Assembly (NCBI GenBank): GCA_964655775.1
Contig: CAZZNQ010000014.1
Location: 1 to 60,812, forward strand
DNA: 60,812 nucleotides
From: CAZZNQ01 sp964655775
Lineage (GTDB): Bacteria; Planctomycetota; Brocadiia; SM23-32
Direction of reading: 5' to 3'
Shown here one piece after another: positions 25,418-33,755 of the stretch; positions within the stretch are counted from its first letter, which is position 1; every line of letters starts with the position of its first letter. Under the pieces are notes generated by a model. It was not told where the DNA came from. It did not search any database and was given only the letters and a program-made list of their open reading frames with translations. The translations under genes and the position numbers were made by a program.

Positions 25418-26428
25418 ATGCATGGCATGACCTCCCACCCACCGGACGATCCCTTGGCGAAATCCGATTCCAACAGTGAAACGCGCGCCGTTATGCTCTT
25501 TTCCGGCGGCCTCGACAGCATCCTCGCCTCCGAACTGCTGCTGCGCAGCGGGGTGGAGGTGGTGCTTCTCAAGCACACCAGCGTCTTCAGCCCCCTCAAG
25601 AGCTCGGACGGGTACACTCCGGACTGCCCTATCATCATCCGCGACATCTCGGAGGCGATGGTGGAGATGGTGCGCGACCCCTCTTACGGCCGCGGCAAGA
25701 ACGCGAACCCGTGCCTGGACTGCAAACGGATGATGTACGGACTGGCATGGCAGGAGGCAGAGCGTCAGGGGGCGCGGTTCATCGCCACCGGAGAGGTACT
25801 CGGTCAGCGCCCCATGTCGCAGCGCCTTGACGCCTTCCGCCTGATGGAGAAGGACCTTCCGGTCGCAGGACGCGTGGTGCGGCCTCTCTCCGGCAAGCTG
25901 CTGCCTCCGACGGAGCCGGAGAAGGAGGGCCTGATCCGCCGCGAGGATATGCTGGACATCAGCGGCCGTTCGCGGAAGCGCCAGATGGCGCTCGCCGAGG
26001 AATGGGGGATCACGGACTACCCGACGCCGGCCGGTGGCTGCAAGCTGACGGATCCCCAGTACGGAGAACGGGTTATGAGACTTCTGGACGCTGGCCTTCT
26101 CTCCGTGGAGAACGCACGGGCGGCACGGCACGGGCGGATGCTGGACCTGGAAGGCGGCCGCTTCGTGCTGGTCGGCCGCAACCATGATGACAATCAGGCC
26201 CTGCTGCGCGATGCGCCGGACGAGGCGACCGTGCTGGACCTGAACGAACGCCCGGGCCCGCTCGCTTGCATCCTGGGCACGCCGACTGCCGACGGCCTTG
26301 AGGAGGCACAACGCAGAGTGATAGAGTACAGCCGGTTCAGCAATCTGGATACCGGCGATGTTCTGACGATGCGGGCGGACGAGATGCGAGCCAGCGCAAA
26401 GCCCGCAGATAGCGCCGAGGGCGGATGA
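25418..26428 (+). CDS. PP-loop (MnmA/ThiI-like) ATPase with NFACT-R-like C-terminus
   Basis: 336 residues. The PP-loop is MLFSGGLDSILASELL (SGGxDS) near residue 30. NPCLDCKRMMYG near 105 and PTPAGGCKLTDP near 210 supply conserved Cys, comparable to the catalytic Cys pair of tRNA thiouridylases. FIATGEVLGQRPMSQR is typical of this subgroup. The C-terminal ~100 residues (GRFVLVGRNHDDNQALL...) resemble the NFACT-R_2 RNA-binding domain described in fusion with such PP-loop enzymes. Function is therefore likely tRNA or RNA thiolation, but target and base are unknown. ATG 25418 is used; ATG 25427 is also possible. Its stop overlaps the next ATG. Confidence 0.78.
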   Translation: MHGMTSHPPDDPLAKSDSNSETRAVMLFSGGLDSILASELLLRSGVEVVLLKHTSVFSPLKSSDGYTPDCPIIIRDISEAMVEMVRDPSYGRGKNANPCLDCKRMMYGLAWQEAERQGARFIATGEVLGQRPMSQRLDAFRLMEKDLPVAGRVVRPLSGKLLPPTEPEKEGLIRREDMLDISGRSRKRQMALAEEWGITDYPTPAGGCKLTDPQYGERVMRLLDAGLLSVENARAARHGRMLDLEGGRFVLVGRNHDDNQALLRDAPDEATVLDLNERPGPLACILGTPTADGLEEAQRRVIEYSRFSNLDTGDVLTMRADEMRASAKPADSAEGG

Positions 26429-27780
26429 ATATGTCGCGGTTCGATCACCCGGAGTTCAAGGAACTCGAGAACATCCTCTCGCTCAGCCCGCCCGAGGTGA
26501 GGGAGCGCTACGCCGACCGGCTGGAGTCGCTGCTGCTCGAGATGGACCCGGACCGCGTCTATCCCTACGAATTCCTTTACTTCCGCATCACGGCGTTCCG
26601 CCCGGAAGGCGACCACCGCGAGACGTACCCCGGCAGCGAAGCGATGCCCGACCTCCTGCGCCTGCTGGAGGCCCTCGCCGAGATTGATCCGCAGGACGTG
26701 GACGACGTGCCGGACCGGGTCTACAGCCTGCCCGAGGTGGAGGAACTGCTGAATGTCTCAGTACGCACCATTCACCGCTGGCGCCGCCGAGAACTCGTAT
26801 CCCGCAAGTACATATTCCCCGACGGTCGAAAGCGAACGGGCATCCGCGAGACCGCCCTCGAGCGCTACATCGAGCGGAACAGGGAATCGGTGGAATGGTC
26901 GCGCAACTTCTCCAAGCTCACGCCTGACGAGGAGGAAGAGCTGCTCCAGCGCGTGCGCGAGCTGGTCGCCGAAAAGGACCTGAGTCTGACCGCCGCCACG
27001 AACGAAGCGGCCGAGGAAGCGGACCGCTCGCCCGAGACCGTCCGCCTTCTCACCAAGAGGTACGGCCGCGAGAACCCCGACGATGAGGTCTTCGGGCAGT
27101 CAACGCCCCAGCTTGGCCCCGAGGCGCGCCGGCGCATCTACGCCCAGCACCGACAGGGCGTACCGGTCGAGGAGCTTCAGGATAGGCACGACAAGTCACG
27201 CTCGACCATCTACCGCATCATCAACCGCGAACGGGCCAACGAGTCCATGCGTCGCGACATACGCTACCTGTACGACGAATCCTTCGCCGGCGAGGACGCG
27301 GACGAGGAGATTCTGGGCTCCGCTCTGCGCAGGGCCGTGGACGCGGCGATGGAGACTCTGGGCAAGCAGCCCGCCGACGAAGTCGGTCCACTGGAGCCGG
27401 AAGATGAAGAGACCTTGTTCCGCGCCTACAACTACGCCAAGTTCCGCATCGCAGAGACGCAGAAACTGATAGATCCCAAGCGCTACGTACCCTCGTGGCT
27501 CATTCGTCACATCGAGTCGCTGGAGGACAAGACTCGCCAGATCCGAGAGTGCATTCTCTACGCACACCTGCCCATGGTGCTTCAGGCGGCCAGGCAGCAC
27601 GGCGGCGGCGAGGTGAGCGAGCAGAAGCTTGCCGAGGCCGGTAAGGAATGCCTGCGTGAGCAGGTGGAAGCGTTCGACTTCCGCGGCCGGCTTCGATTCG
27701 CGCGTCGCCTACGGCTGGAGCTAATGAAGACATTCGCCCGCCTGCAACCCGCTGGAACCGAACAGTCCGGCCGCAGCTGA
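26425..27780 (+). CDS. Multi-HTH regulator with sigma-70 region-2-like C-terminus
   Basis: 451 residues, acidic and Arg-rich, with no membrane segments. A MerR/HTH_17-like helix-turn-helix lies at about 98-150 (VYSLPEVEELLNVSVRTIHRW). A possible second HTH is at 165-215, and a third (resolvase-like, VPVEELQDRHDKSRSTIYRI) at 245-268. The C-terminal 328-440 resembles sigma-70 region 2: EETLFRAYNYAKFR, IRECILYAHLPMVLQAARQH, VEAFDFRGRLRFARRLR correspond to sigma 2.1, 2.2 and 2.3-2.4. The aromatic residues that open the -10 element look degenerate and no region 4 follows. Start overlaps the upstream TGA (ATGA). It could be a degenerate sigma factor or a sigma-derived regulator. Confidence 0.65.
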   Translation: MNMSRFDHPEFKELENILSLSPPEVRERYADRLESLLLEMDPDRVYPYEFLYFRITAFRPEGDHRETYPGSEAMPDLLRLLEALAEIDPQDVDDVPDRVYSLPEVEELLNVSVRTIHRWRRRELVSRKYIFPDGRKRTGIRETALERYIERNRESVEWSRNFSKLTPDEEEELLQRVRELVAEKDLSLTAATNEAAEEADRSPETVRLLTKRYGRENPDDEVFGQSTPQLGPEARRRIYAQHRQGVPVEELQDRHDKSRSTIYRIINRERANESMRRDIRYLYDESFAGEDADEEILGSALRRAVDAAMETLGKQPADEVGPLEPEDEETLFRAYNYAKFRIAETQKLIDPKRYVPSWLIRHIESLEDKTRQIRECILYAHLPMVLQAARQHGGGEVSEQKLAEAGKECLREQVEAFDFRGRLRFARRLRLELMKTFARLQPAGTEQSGRS

Positions 27781-27792
27781 CGCCGACGTTTC

Positions 27793-27821
27793 TTGCAGTA
27801 ACGGGCCCGTGCACCTATGAT
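27793..27821 (+). promoter_or_regulatory. Promoter for the DUF1015 gene
   Basis: TTGCAG (27793-27798), 17-bp spacer, TATGAT (27816-27821), about 50 bases before the ATG at 27873. Confidence 0.55.
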
Positions 27822-27872
27822 ACCGGCACCTTCACCAGGGCAATCCGTCCTCACGGGAAGAAAGGCGAGCGC

Positions 27873-29201
27873 ATGCAGATCGCAGCGTTCAGGCCGCTAC
27901 GCTACAACCCCGAGCACATATCCTACATCTCGCGCGTGGTGGCGCCGCCGTACGACGTCATCGAGCCCGAGGAAGCCGACGAGCTGCGCGAGCGAGACCC
28001 CCATAACATCATACGCCTGATCCTCGGCAAGGAGCCGCCGGACGGCAGACCGGCCGACGCATACCAACAGGCAGCGGAGACCCTCGCAGCATGGCGACGC
28101 GAAGAGGTGCTCATCCGCGAGCCACAGCCGTGCATCTACGTCTGCGAACAGCAGTTCGAGCTGCGCAACGAGAATGTGGTGCGCCGGGGCTTCCTATCGG
28201 CGCTCTCTCTGGAAGAAGCGCAGACGGGTCGTTCCCTGCCGCATGAGAACACACTGGCCGCGCCTCGCGCCGATCGAGAGGCGCTGGTCGAAACGTGCGG
28301 CGCGTTGCTGAGCCCCGTCTTCGGTATCTGCGACGATCCCAATGCGGTTGTGGACAAGCTCCTGGCCAGTATGGTGGACGGCATCCCGCTCTTTGAGTTC
28401 CAGACACCGGAAGGCATCGTTGAGAAACTCTGGGTGGTCACGGATACCGATGCGATCCGGGAACTGCAGGAAGCGGTGCGGGAGCGGGATATGGTTATCG
28501 CAGACGGCCATCACAGGTACCAGACCGCCTGTCAATACCGTGGTCGCCATCGCGATCCTTCTGTCCCGCCCGGGCAAGCGCCCGAGGACTACGTGCCGGC
28601 GTACTGCGTATCCGTGGAGAACAGCGGCTTGGTCACGCTGCCCACACACCGGCTTGTCCGCGCGAACGGCCGCCTGAACAAGGACCAACTGCTGCAAGTG
28701 CTTTCCGAGCGGTTCGATATCCACGAGATGCAGATCGATACTCCCGAACAGCTGCTCGAAGTCACCCAAGAGCACCTCGGAGAGGAGTCCCGCTTCGGCT
28801 GCTACCTGATGGGCCAACAGTTTCTGATACTGACGCCCGGACCGGACGCGAAGTTCGCCGACCTGATGCCCGATCATTCACTAACCTGGAGACGTCTTCC
28901 GGTCTCGCTGCTCCACTACGGAATCATCGAGCCCGTGTTCGGCGTGCCGGCCGACTCTTCGGCGGGCCATCCTCAGCTGGCTTATGCGCAGAAGGTGGAG
29001 CATATGTACTGGCAGGTTGAGTCCGCGGCCTTCGATGCCGGGTTTCCCCTGCCGCCCATCTCTCCCACCACCATCCAGGACGTCGCACGGGCCGGCGAGA
29101 GAATGCCCCCGAAGTCGACCTACTTCCATCCCAAGGTGCTCGCGGGCCTGGCCATCTATCCGTTCGAGAAGGAATCCGTGCCCGAACCGACTGAACTATA
29201 A
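27873..29201 (+). CDS. DUF1015 family protein
   Basis: A 442-residue soluble protein. Family hallmarks: IAAFRPLRYNP at the N-terminus, VAPPYDVI near residue 30, the HNIIRLILGKE segment, SLPHENTLAAPRADR near 125 and VIADGHHRYQTA near 210. The DGHHR motif suggests a metal- or nucleotide-binding site but no reaction is established to my knowledge. DUF1015 proteins often lie near serine or phosphoglycerate metabolism genes in other bacteria; here the gene stands just before the candidate origin and dnaN. It has its own promoter. Confidence 0.88.
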   Translation: MQIAAFRPLRYNPEHISYISRVVAPPYDVIEPEEADELRERDPHNIIRLILGKEPPDGRPADAYQQAAETLAAWRREEVLIREPQPCIYVCEQQFELRNENVVRRGFLSALSLEEAQTGRSLPHENTLAAPRADREALVETCGALLSPVFGICDDPNAVVDKLLASMVDGIPLFEFQTPEGIVEKLWVVTDTDAIRELQEAVRERDMVIADGHHRYQTACQYRGRHRDPSVPPGQAPEDYVPAYCVSVENSGLVTLPTHRLVRANGRLNKDQLLQVLSERFDIHEMQIDTPEQLLEVTQEHLGEESRFGCYLMGQQFLILTPGPDAKFADLMPDHSLTWRRLPVSLLHYGIIEPVFGVPADSSAGHPQLAYAQKVEHMYWQVESAAFDAGFPLPPISPTTIQDVARAGERMPPKSTYFHPKVLAGLAIYPFEKESVPEPTEL

Positions 29202-29380
29202 CCCCCCCCATTCGCATAGTTGGCTGCTGTGGTCACTTGCTCAATGGCCACCACTGCCGCCGACCTCCTCCGAAGCCCATCTGTCTTCACTGCGCTCGCC
29301 TTTCGCAAACCCTTATGAAAAAAGAGGTTATGGTCGCAGTAAAGCAGTCCCGGCAGGCCTCAAACTAGCCCACTCTCTCT

Positions 29381-29410
29381 TTGACGTTTGGGGGTCTTTT
29401 CGGGTATAAT
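29381..29410 (+). promoter_or_regulatory. Promoter directed toward dnaN
   Basis: TTGACG (29381-29386), 18-bp spacer, perfect TATAAT (29405-29410). If used for dnaN it would give an unusually long leader of about 390 bases. Confidence 0.65.
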
Positions 29411-29733
29411 AAGAACTTGATGGGATCAAGCACACAACCGCATTGCTCGCCCTCCGTACAACAGTCGACAACCTGCTCACATCATGTCGAAAAGCTGTTC
29501 GTAAGGTGTCGCGAGACGGACGGAAACATGCTAACACTGGTCTACACTATCCTCGCCTTCACCGATTGCGAAGACGCGTGATGGGATGTCGATGATCGCA
29601 ACAGGAGCTTCTATGGGTTTTCGACTGTTTATCGACATGGCGATCATTGACGGAAGTCAATCGTAGGTAAGGCATTAGGCGAAATGGCTCAGCGCTTTCG
29701 CCGCGATCTACGGGTATGTGTAGTGTTGTGATT

Positions 29734-29752
29734 ACTAGTTATATAAGCTAGT
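29734..29752. repeat. AT-rich inverted repeat upstream of dnaN
   Basis: ACTAG and CTAGT arms enclose TTATATAAG, itself mostly palindromic. It lies 54 bases before the dnaN start and could be an operator or part of a DNA unwinding element. Confidence 0.45.
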
Positions 29753-29805
29753 TAGAACACACAAACAGAAGGTCAAGACGGCGTGGTCTCTGACGGGAGA
29801 GTTAC

Positions 29806-30918
29806 ATGAAACTGGTAGCCAGTCGGGAAGCCCTGCATCGGGGTCTGCAGCGTATCGGCGGAGTCGTCACCTCAGCGGTGCACCAGCCCCTCTGTCATAA
29901 CGTGATGATCCGGGCGCAGCAGGACGAAACGCTGATCTCGGCGATGGACATGGAGATGTTCCTGACGCTCAAGGTCCCGAATGTGGAGGTCGCCGAAGAA
30001 GGTGTTGCGTTGCTTCCCTATTCGCGGTTGGCTCCCGTGGTGGCGGCAACTCCCGACGAGAAGGTGGAACTGACCGAAGACGATGGTGCGGCCGTGATCC
30101 AGACAGGCGACAGCCGGTTCCGCATTCTCGGTGAGGATCCAGAAGATTTCAGCGAAGCTCCCGCTCTGCCGGAGGAAGGCGTCGTCGATATCGACGCGGA
30201 GATACTGCGTTACATGGTGAGGCGCACGGCTTTCGCCGCGGCCCAGGAGAAGGGGCGTTACGCCTTGAACGGTGTGCTCTGCGCGATAGGCAAAGAAGGT
30301 ACGATCGAGTTTGTCGCGGCGGACGGCACGCGCCTGGCGCACGTGAAGAAAAAGGTCGCCAATCCCGACGGCGTCGAGGCCAGTTTCATCGTGATGACCA
30401 AAGGGATGGAGCAGCTGGCACGGCTTGCGGAAAGCGGTTCAGACACCCTCCGCATGGCTGCTACGCCCTCGCAGCTTGTTGCCGAAAACGATGTCGGCAG
30501 GTTCGCCTGCCAGCTCATCGAGGGGCAGTTCCCCAACTACCAGGAGGTCATCCCCGCCGAGAGCAAGGTGAAGGTGCAGGTTGGGGCGAAGGAACTGCTC
30601 AGCGCCGTGCGGCGCGCGTCCTACGTGACCACCGACGAGGCGAGAGTGGTGGATATGCTTTTCGCCGCGGGCAAGGTGACCATCACGGCCGAATCGCCGG
30701 ATGTCGGCCGCGCCGAGGTGTCCGTGCCGGCCGAGTACGACGGCGAGGACGCGCAGATATCCTTCAATCCGGACTACATTGAGGACATGTTGGACATCGT
30801 TGAGCGTGAGGCCGTGAAGATTCGTTTCGACGATCGGCGTTCCCCGTGTGTGCTCAAGAGCGGCCTGGACTACACCTACGTCGTCAGTCCTGTGATCCGC
30901 GAAGAAGGTCAGTACTGA
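29806..30918 (+). CDS. dnaN: DNA polymerase III beta subunit (sliding clamp)
   Basis: 370 residues, normal for the family. The protein forms the ring that tethers polymerase III and other repair factors to DNA. The three repeated clamp domains can be followed: residues 1-120 (LISAMDMEMFLTL), about 125-245 (FAAAQEKGRYALNGVL, VAADGTRLA, CQLIEGQFPNYQEVIP) and about 250-370 (FNPDYIEDML, PCVLKSGLDYTYVVSPV). The ATG at 29806 follows GGGAGAG. It starts a five-gene run dnaN-dciA-gyrB-unknown-gyrA in which gaps are 1-47 bases or overlaps, so a replication operon is likely. Confidence 0.97.
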   Translation: MKLVASREALHRGLQRIGGVVTSAVHQPLCHNVMIRAQQDETLISAMDMEMFLTLKVPNVEVAEEGVALLPYSRLAPVVAATPDEKVELTEDDGAAVIQTGDSRFRILGEDPEDFSEAPALPEEGVVDIDAEILRYMVRRTAFAAAQEKGRYALNGVLCAIGKEGTIEFVAADGTRLAHVKKKVANPDGVEASFIVMTKGMEQLARLAESGSDTLRMAATPSQLVAENDVGRFACQLIEGQFPNYQEVIPAESKVKVQVGAKELLSAVRRASYVTTDEARVVDMLFAAGKVTITAESPDVGRAEVSVPAEYDGEDAQISFNPDYIEDMLDIVEREAVKIRFDDRRSPCVLKSGLDYTYVVSPVIREEGQY

Positions 30919-30919
30919 T

Positions 30920-31240
30920 ATGCGGACTGGAGACCGGGACCGGGTTCGCCCTATCGGGGACCTGATCCGCAGCTTGCTGAAGCGGAAGCGCTTCTACGAG
31001 AAGAACAAGTACGGCGCCCTGATGGATGCATGGTCCGAGCTGGTCGGTGAGGCCATATCCGAACGGACCCGCATCACCGGCTATCGCTCCGGCGTTCTGC
31101 AGGTGGACGTATACTCGTCCGTTCTCCTGCAGGAACTCACCGGATTTCTGAAGCACAGCCTGCTGGAAGGTCTCCAGGCGACGGAGGCTGGACGGGATAT
31201 AGCGGATATTCGGTTCCGTCTAGGCTCCGAGGAAGGTTGA
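30920..31240 (+). CDS. DUF721/DciA-like protein
   Basis: A small 106-residue protein starting 1 base after dnaN. The DUF721 pattern is clear: an N-terminal helix PIGDLIRSLLKR, then the core AWSELVGEAISERTRITGYRSGVLQV, then SSVLLQELTGFLKHSLLEGL. DciA in other bacteria loads or activates the replicative helicase DnaB where no DnaC exists. The dnaN-(recF)-DUF721-gyrB position is common in bacteria, here without recF. Role in helicase loading is inferred from family and location. Confidence 0.85.
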   Translation: MRTGDRDRVRPIGDLIRSLLKRKRFYEKNKYGALMDAWSELVGEAISERTRITGYRSGVLQVDVYSSVLLQELTGFLKHSLLEGLQATEAGRDIADIRFRLGSEEG

Positions 31241-31268
31241 GCTGTCCCCCTATCGGGAAAACATAGAG

Positions 31269-33755
31269 ATGTGCGCAGTTGAGAAACCGTTGGACAAGTA
31301 CGATGCCGAATCGATCCGTGTGCTCGGCGGGATGGAGCATGTTCGCCTCCGGCCCGCGATGTACATCGGCGATACATCCGACCGGGGCCTGCACCACCTG
31401 GTCGAGGAGGTGGTGAGCAACAGCATAGACGAGGTCCTCGCCGGACGCTGCGATACCATCGCGGTGCGGCTGCACACGGACGGCAGCGTATCGGTGACGG
31501 ATAACGGTGGCGGGATCCCGGTCGGCATCCATCCCGAGGTAGGCAAACCGGCGGTCGAGGTCGTGATGACCATGCTCAACGCCGGGGCCAAGTTCGACCA
31601 TAACAGCTACAAGGTCTCGGCTGGCCTGCACGGTGTCGGCGTCTCCTGCGTCAACGCTCTGAGCGAGTGGCTCGAGGTTGAGGTATGGGTGGACGGGCAC
31701 GTCCACTACCAGCGCTACGAGCGAGGCGAGGCACGTACGCCGGTCGAGAACCGGGGCAAGACCGACCGCCGCGGCACCCGCGTGCGCTTCAAGCCCGACG
31801 AGAAGATATTCGAGGTCACGAGATTCCGCTGGGACATGATCGCGCGTCGATTGCGGGAACTGGCCTTCCTCAACGGCGGAACGCGCATCATCATCAGCGA
31901 CGAATCCGAAGGGCGCGAGGAGGAGTTCCTCTATAGGGGCGGTATACGCGAGTTCGTCGAGTACCTCAACGAGGGAAAGGAACCGATCCACAGGGACGTC
32001 ATCTACGTCGAAGGCGAATCGAGCGGCGTGGAGTGCGAGATAGCGATCCAGTACAACGGCGGCTATCTGGAGAACATCTACTCTTTCGCGAACAACATAA
32101 ACACGGCCGAGGGTGGCACCCATCTGACCGGCCTGCGCAGCGCGTTGACCCGAACGCTGAACGCCTACGGACGCCAAGAGAACCTGCTTAAGGACTCGGC
32201 TCCCGTCGGTCAGGACTATCGCGAGGGACTCACAGCCGTTATCAGCGTCAAGCTGCCGGACCCGCAGTTCGAGGGGCAGACCAAGATGAAGCTCGGCAAC
32301 CGCGACGTAGGCGGCTTGGTCGAGCAGATCATGAATGAGAAGCTTGGCGCCTACTGCGAGGAGAACCCGGACAGCGCAAAGTCGATCGTTAACAAGGCGC
32401 TGGACGCCGCCCGCGCCCGTGTCGCCGCCAAGAAGGCACGCGAACTGACGCGGCGCAAGGGTGCCCTGACCAGCACCGCGCTGCCGGGCAAGCTGCGCGA
32501 CTGCTCCAGCCGCGAGGTGGACAGCACGGAGCTGTTCATCGTCGAGGGCCAGAGTGCCGGCGGCACGGCCAGCATGGGCCGCGATCGCCGCTTTCAGGCG
32601 ATCCTCCCGTTGCGAGGAGTGATCCTCAACGTTGAGAAGGCGCGCGTGGACAAGATGCTCAGCAACGCCGAGATCCGTTCGCTGATCACCGCGCTCGGCA
32701 CCGGTATCGGGCAGGAGGAGTTCGACGCGTCCAAGCTGCGCTACGGCAAAGTGGTGATCATGACCGACGCGGACATCGACGGTGCCCACATTCGCACGTT
32801 GCTCCTCACTTTCTTCTTCAGGCAGATGCCGGAGCTCGTCGAGGAAGGCCATATCTACATTGCCAAGCCGCCGCTCTACAAAGTAACCCGCAAGGGGAAG
32901 AAATACTACATCGACGACGACCTGGCGCTGCAGAAGGCGCTTCTGCGACTCGGTTCTTCGGATGTGAGCCTCGAGTTCCAGTTCAATGGCGGCGATAGGG
33001 AACCGGAGGCCGGCAGTCTTGACTCCGAACAGTTCGAGGAACTGATTCAGGAACTCGCCGAGTTGGAAACTTTCATGGGCCGCGTCGAGATGCAGGGGAT
33101 CGCGTTCCGCCGCTATCTTGAACTGCGAAAAGGGCACGAGGAGACGCTCTGCCCGCTCTACCGCGTGGTCCACATCGACGGCGAAGGCGAGCGCCGAGAG
33201 CACATCTTCCACACCGAAGAAGAGTACGACGCCTTCGTCCAAACGCTCCATGAGAACCTGCAGAAGAAGGGCGAGGACCTGCGGCTGATAGAGTCGGACG
33301 ACTACGGGCTACCGGACGACATGCGGAACACCGTGCGGCCGTATCGCTTCGACGACGCGCGGCGCATCGGCGAGATCGTTCGGAAGATCGAGGCCACTGG
33401 GATCCCCGTGCGGCACCTCTACGAGCAGGACGAGGCGGACCCGTCCGCCCGGTTCGTGATGCAGTCGAACGGGAAGTCGACCGAGGCAAACTCGCTGCTC
33501 GGTCTTATCCCGGCCGTGCGAGAGGTCGGCCGTGAAGGCATCGACATCCAGCGATACAAGGGTCTGGGTGAGATGGACGCTGGTGAGCTGGCGGAAACGA
33601 CGCTGGCACCCGAAACACGGAAAACCTTGCAGGTCACCATCGGCGACGCGGTGAAGGCGGACAACTACTTCAGCATCCTGGCCGGCAAGGACGTTAAGCG
33701 ACGGCGAGAGTTTATCGAGCGGCACGCGTTGGACGTGTCGAACCTCGATGTCTGA
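31269..33755 (+). CDS. gyrB: DNA gyrase subunit B
   Basis: 828 residues. The GHKL ATPase domain contains EVVSNSIDEVLAG (Mg-binding Asn), VTDNGGGIPVG and GLHGVGVSCVNAL. The transducer domain follows, then TOPRIM with FIVEGQSAGG, the acidic MTDADIDGAHI and the later QRYKGLGEMDAGEL. Between TOPRIM and that C-terminal motif lies an extra ~170-residue insert (about 560-740), as in Gram-negative GyrB, absent from the ~640-residue Firmicute form. It pairs with gyrA downstream. The stop overlaps the next gene's ATG by 8 bases. Confidence 0.96.
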   Translation: MCAVEKPLDKYDAESIRVLGGMEHVRLRPAMYIGDTSDRGLHHLVEEVVSNSIDEVLAGRCDTIAVRLHTDGSVSVTDNGGGIPVGIHPEVGKPAVEVVMTMLNAGAKFDHNSYKVSAGLHGVGVSCVNALSEWLEVEVWVDGHVHYQRYERGEARTPVENRGKTDRRGTRVRFKPDEKIFEVTRFRWDMIARRLRELAFLNGGTRIIISDESEGREEEFLYRGGIREFVEYLNEGKEPIHRDVIYVEGESSGVECEIAIQYNGGYLENIYSFANNINTAEGGTHLTGLRSALTRTLNAYGRQENLLKDSAPVGQDYREGLTAVISVKLPDPQFEGQTKMKLGNRDVGGLVEQIMNEKLGAYCEENPDSAKSIVNKALDAARARVAAKKARELTRRKGALTSTALPGKLRDCSSREVDSTELFIVEGQSAGGTASMGRDRRFQAILPLRGVILNVEKARVDKMLSNAEIRSLITALGTGIGQEEFDASKLRYGKVVIMTDADIDGAHIRTLLLTFFFRQMPELVEEGHIYIAKPPLYKVTRKGKKYYIDDDLALQKALLRLGSSDVSLEFQFNGGDREPEAGSLDSEQFEELIQELAELETFMGRVEMQGIAFRRYLELRKGHEETLCPLYRVVHIDGEGERREHIFHTEEEYDAFVQTLHENLQKKGEDLRLIESDDYGLPDDMRNTVRPYRFDDARRIGEIVRKIEATGIPVRHLYEQDEADPSARFVMQSNGKSTEANSLLGLIPAVREVGREGIDIQRYKGLGEMDAGELAETTLAPETRKTLQVTIGDAVKADNYFSILAGKDVKRRREFIERHALDVSNLDV

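Larger units (their letters stand above)
29202..29805. other. Non-coding region before dnaN; candidate replication origin
   Basis: About 600 bases with clearly lower GC than the flanks and no credible gene. It contains a promoter (29381-29410), four 9-base sites resembling TTWTCGACA (29485-29493 minus, 29587-29595 minus, 29618-29626 plus, 29629-29637 plus), and an AT-rich inverted repeat (29734-29752). The sites differ from the classic DnaA box TTATCCACA mainly at position 6. Location before dnaN and the gyrase genes makes this a reasonable origin candidate, but no dnaA is adjacent. The sites could instead belong to another regulator. Confidence 0.45.

Noticed and set aside
29381..29581. A 66-residue plus-strand frame in the pre-dnaN region
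   Set aside because: It contains the promoter -35/-10, has no ribosome site and no resemblance to any protein.
29202..29805. Classic DnaA boxes (TTATCCACA)
   Set aside because: No exact copy was found on either strand; only variant sites with position 6 changed.
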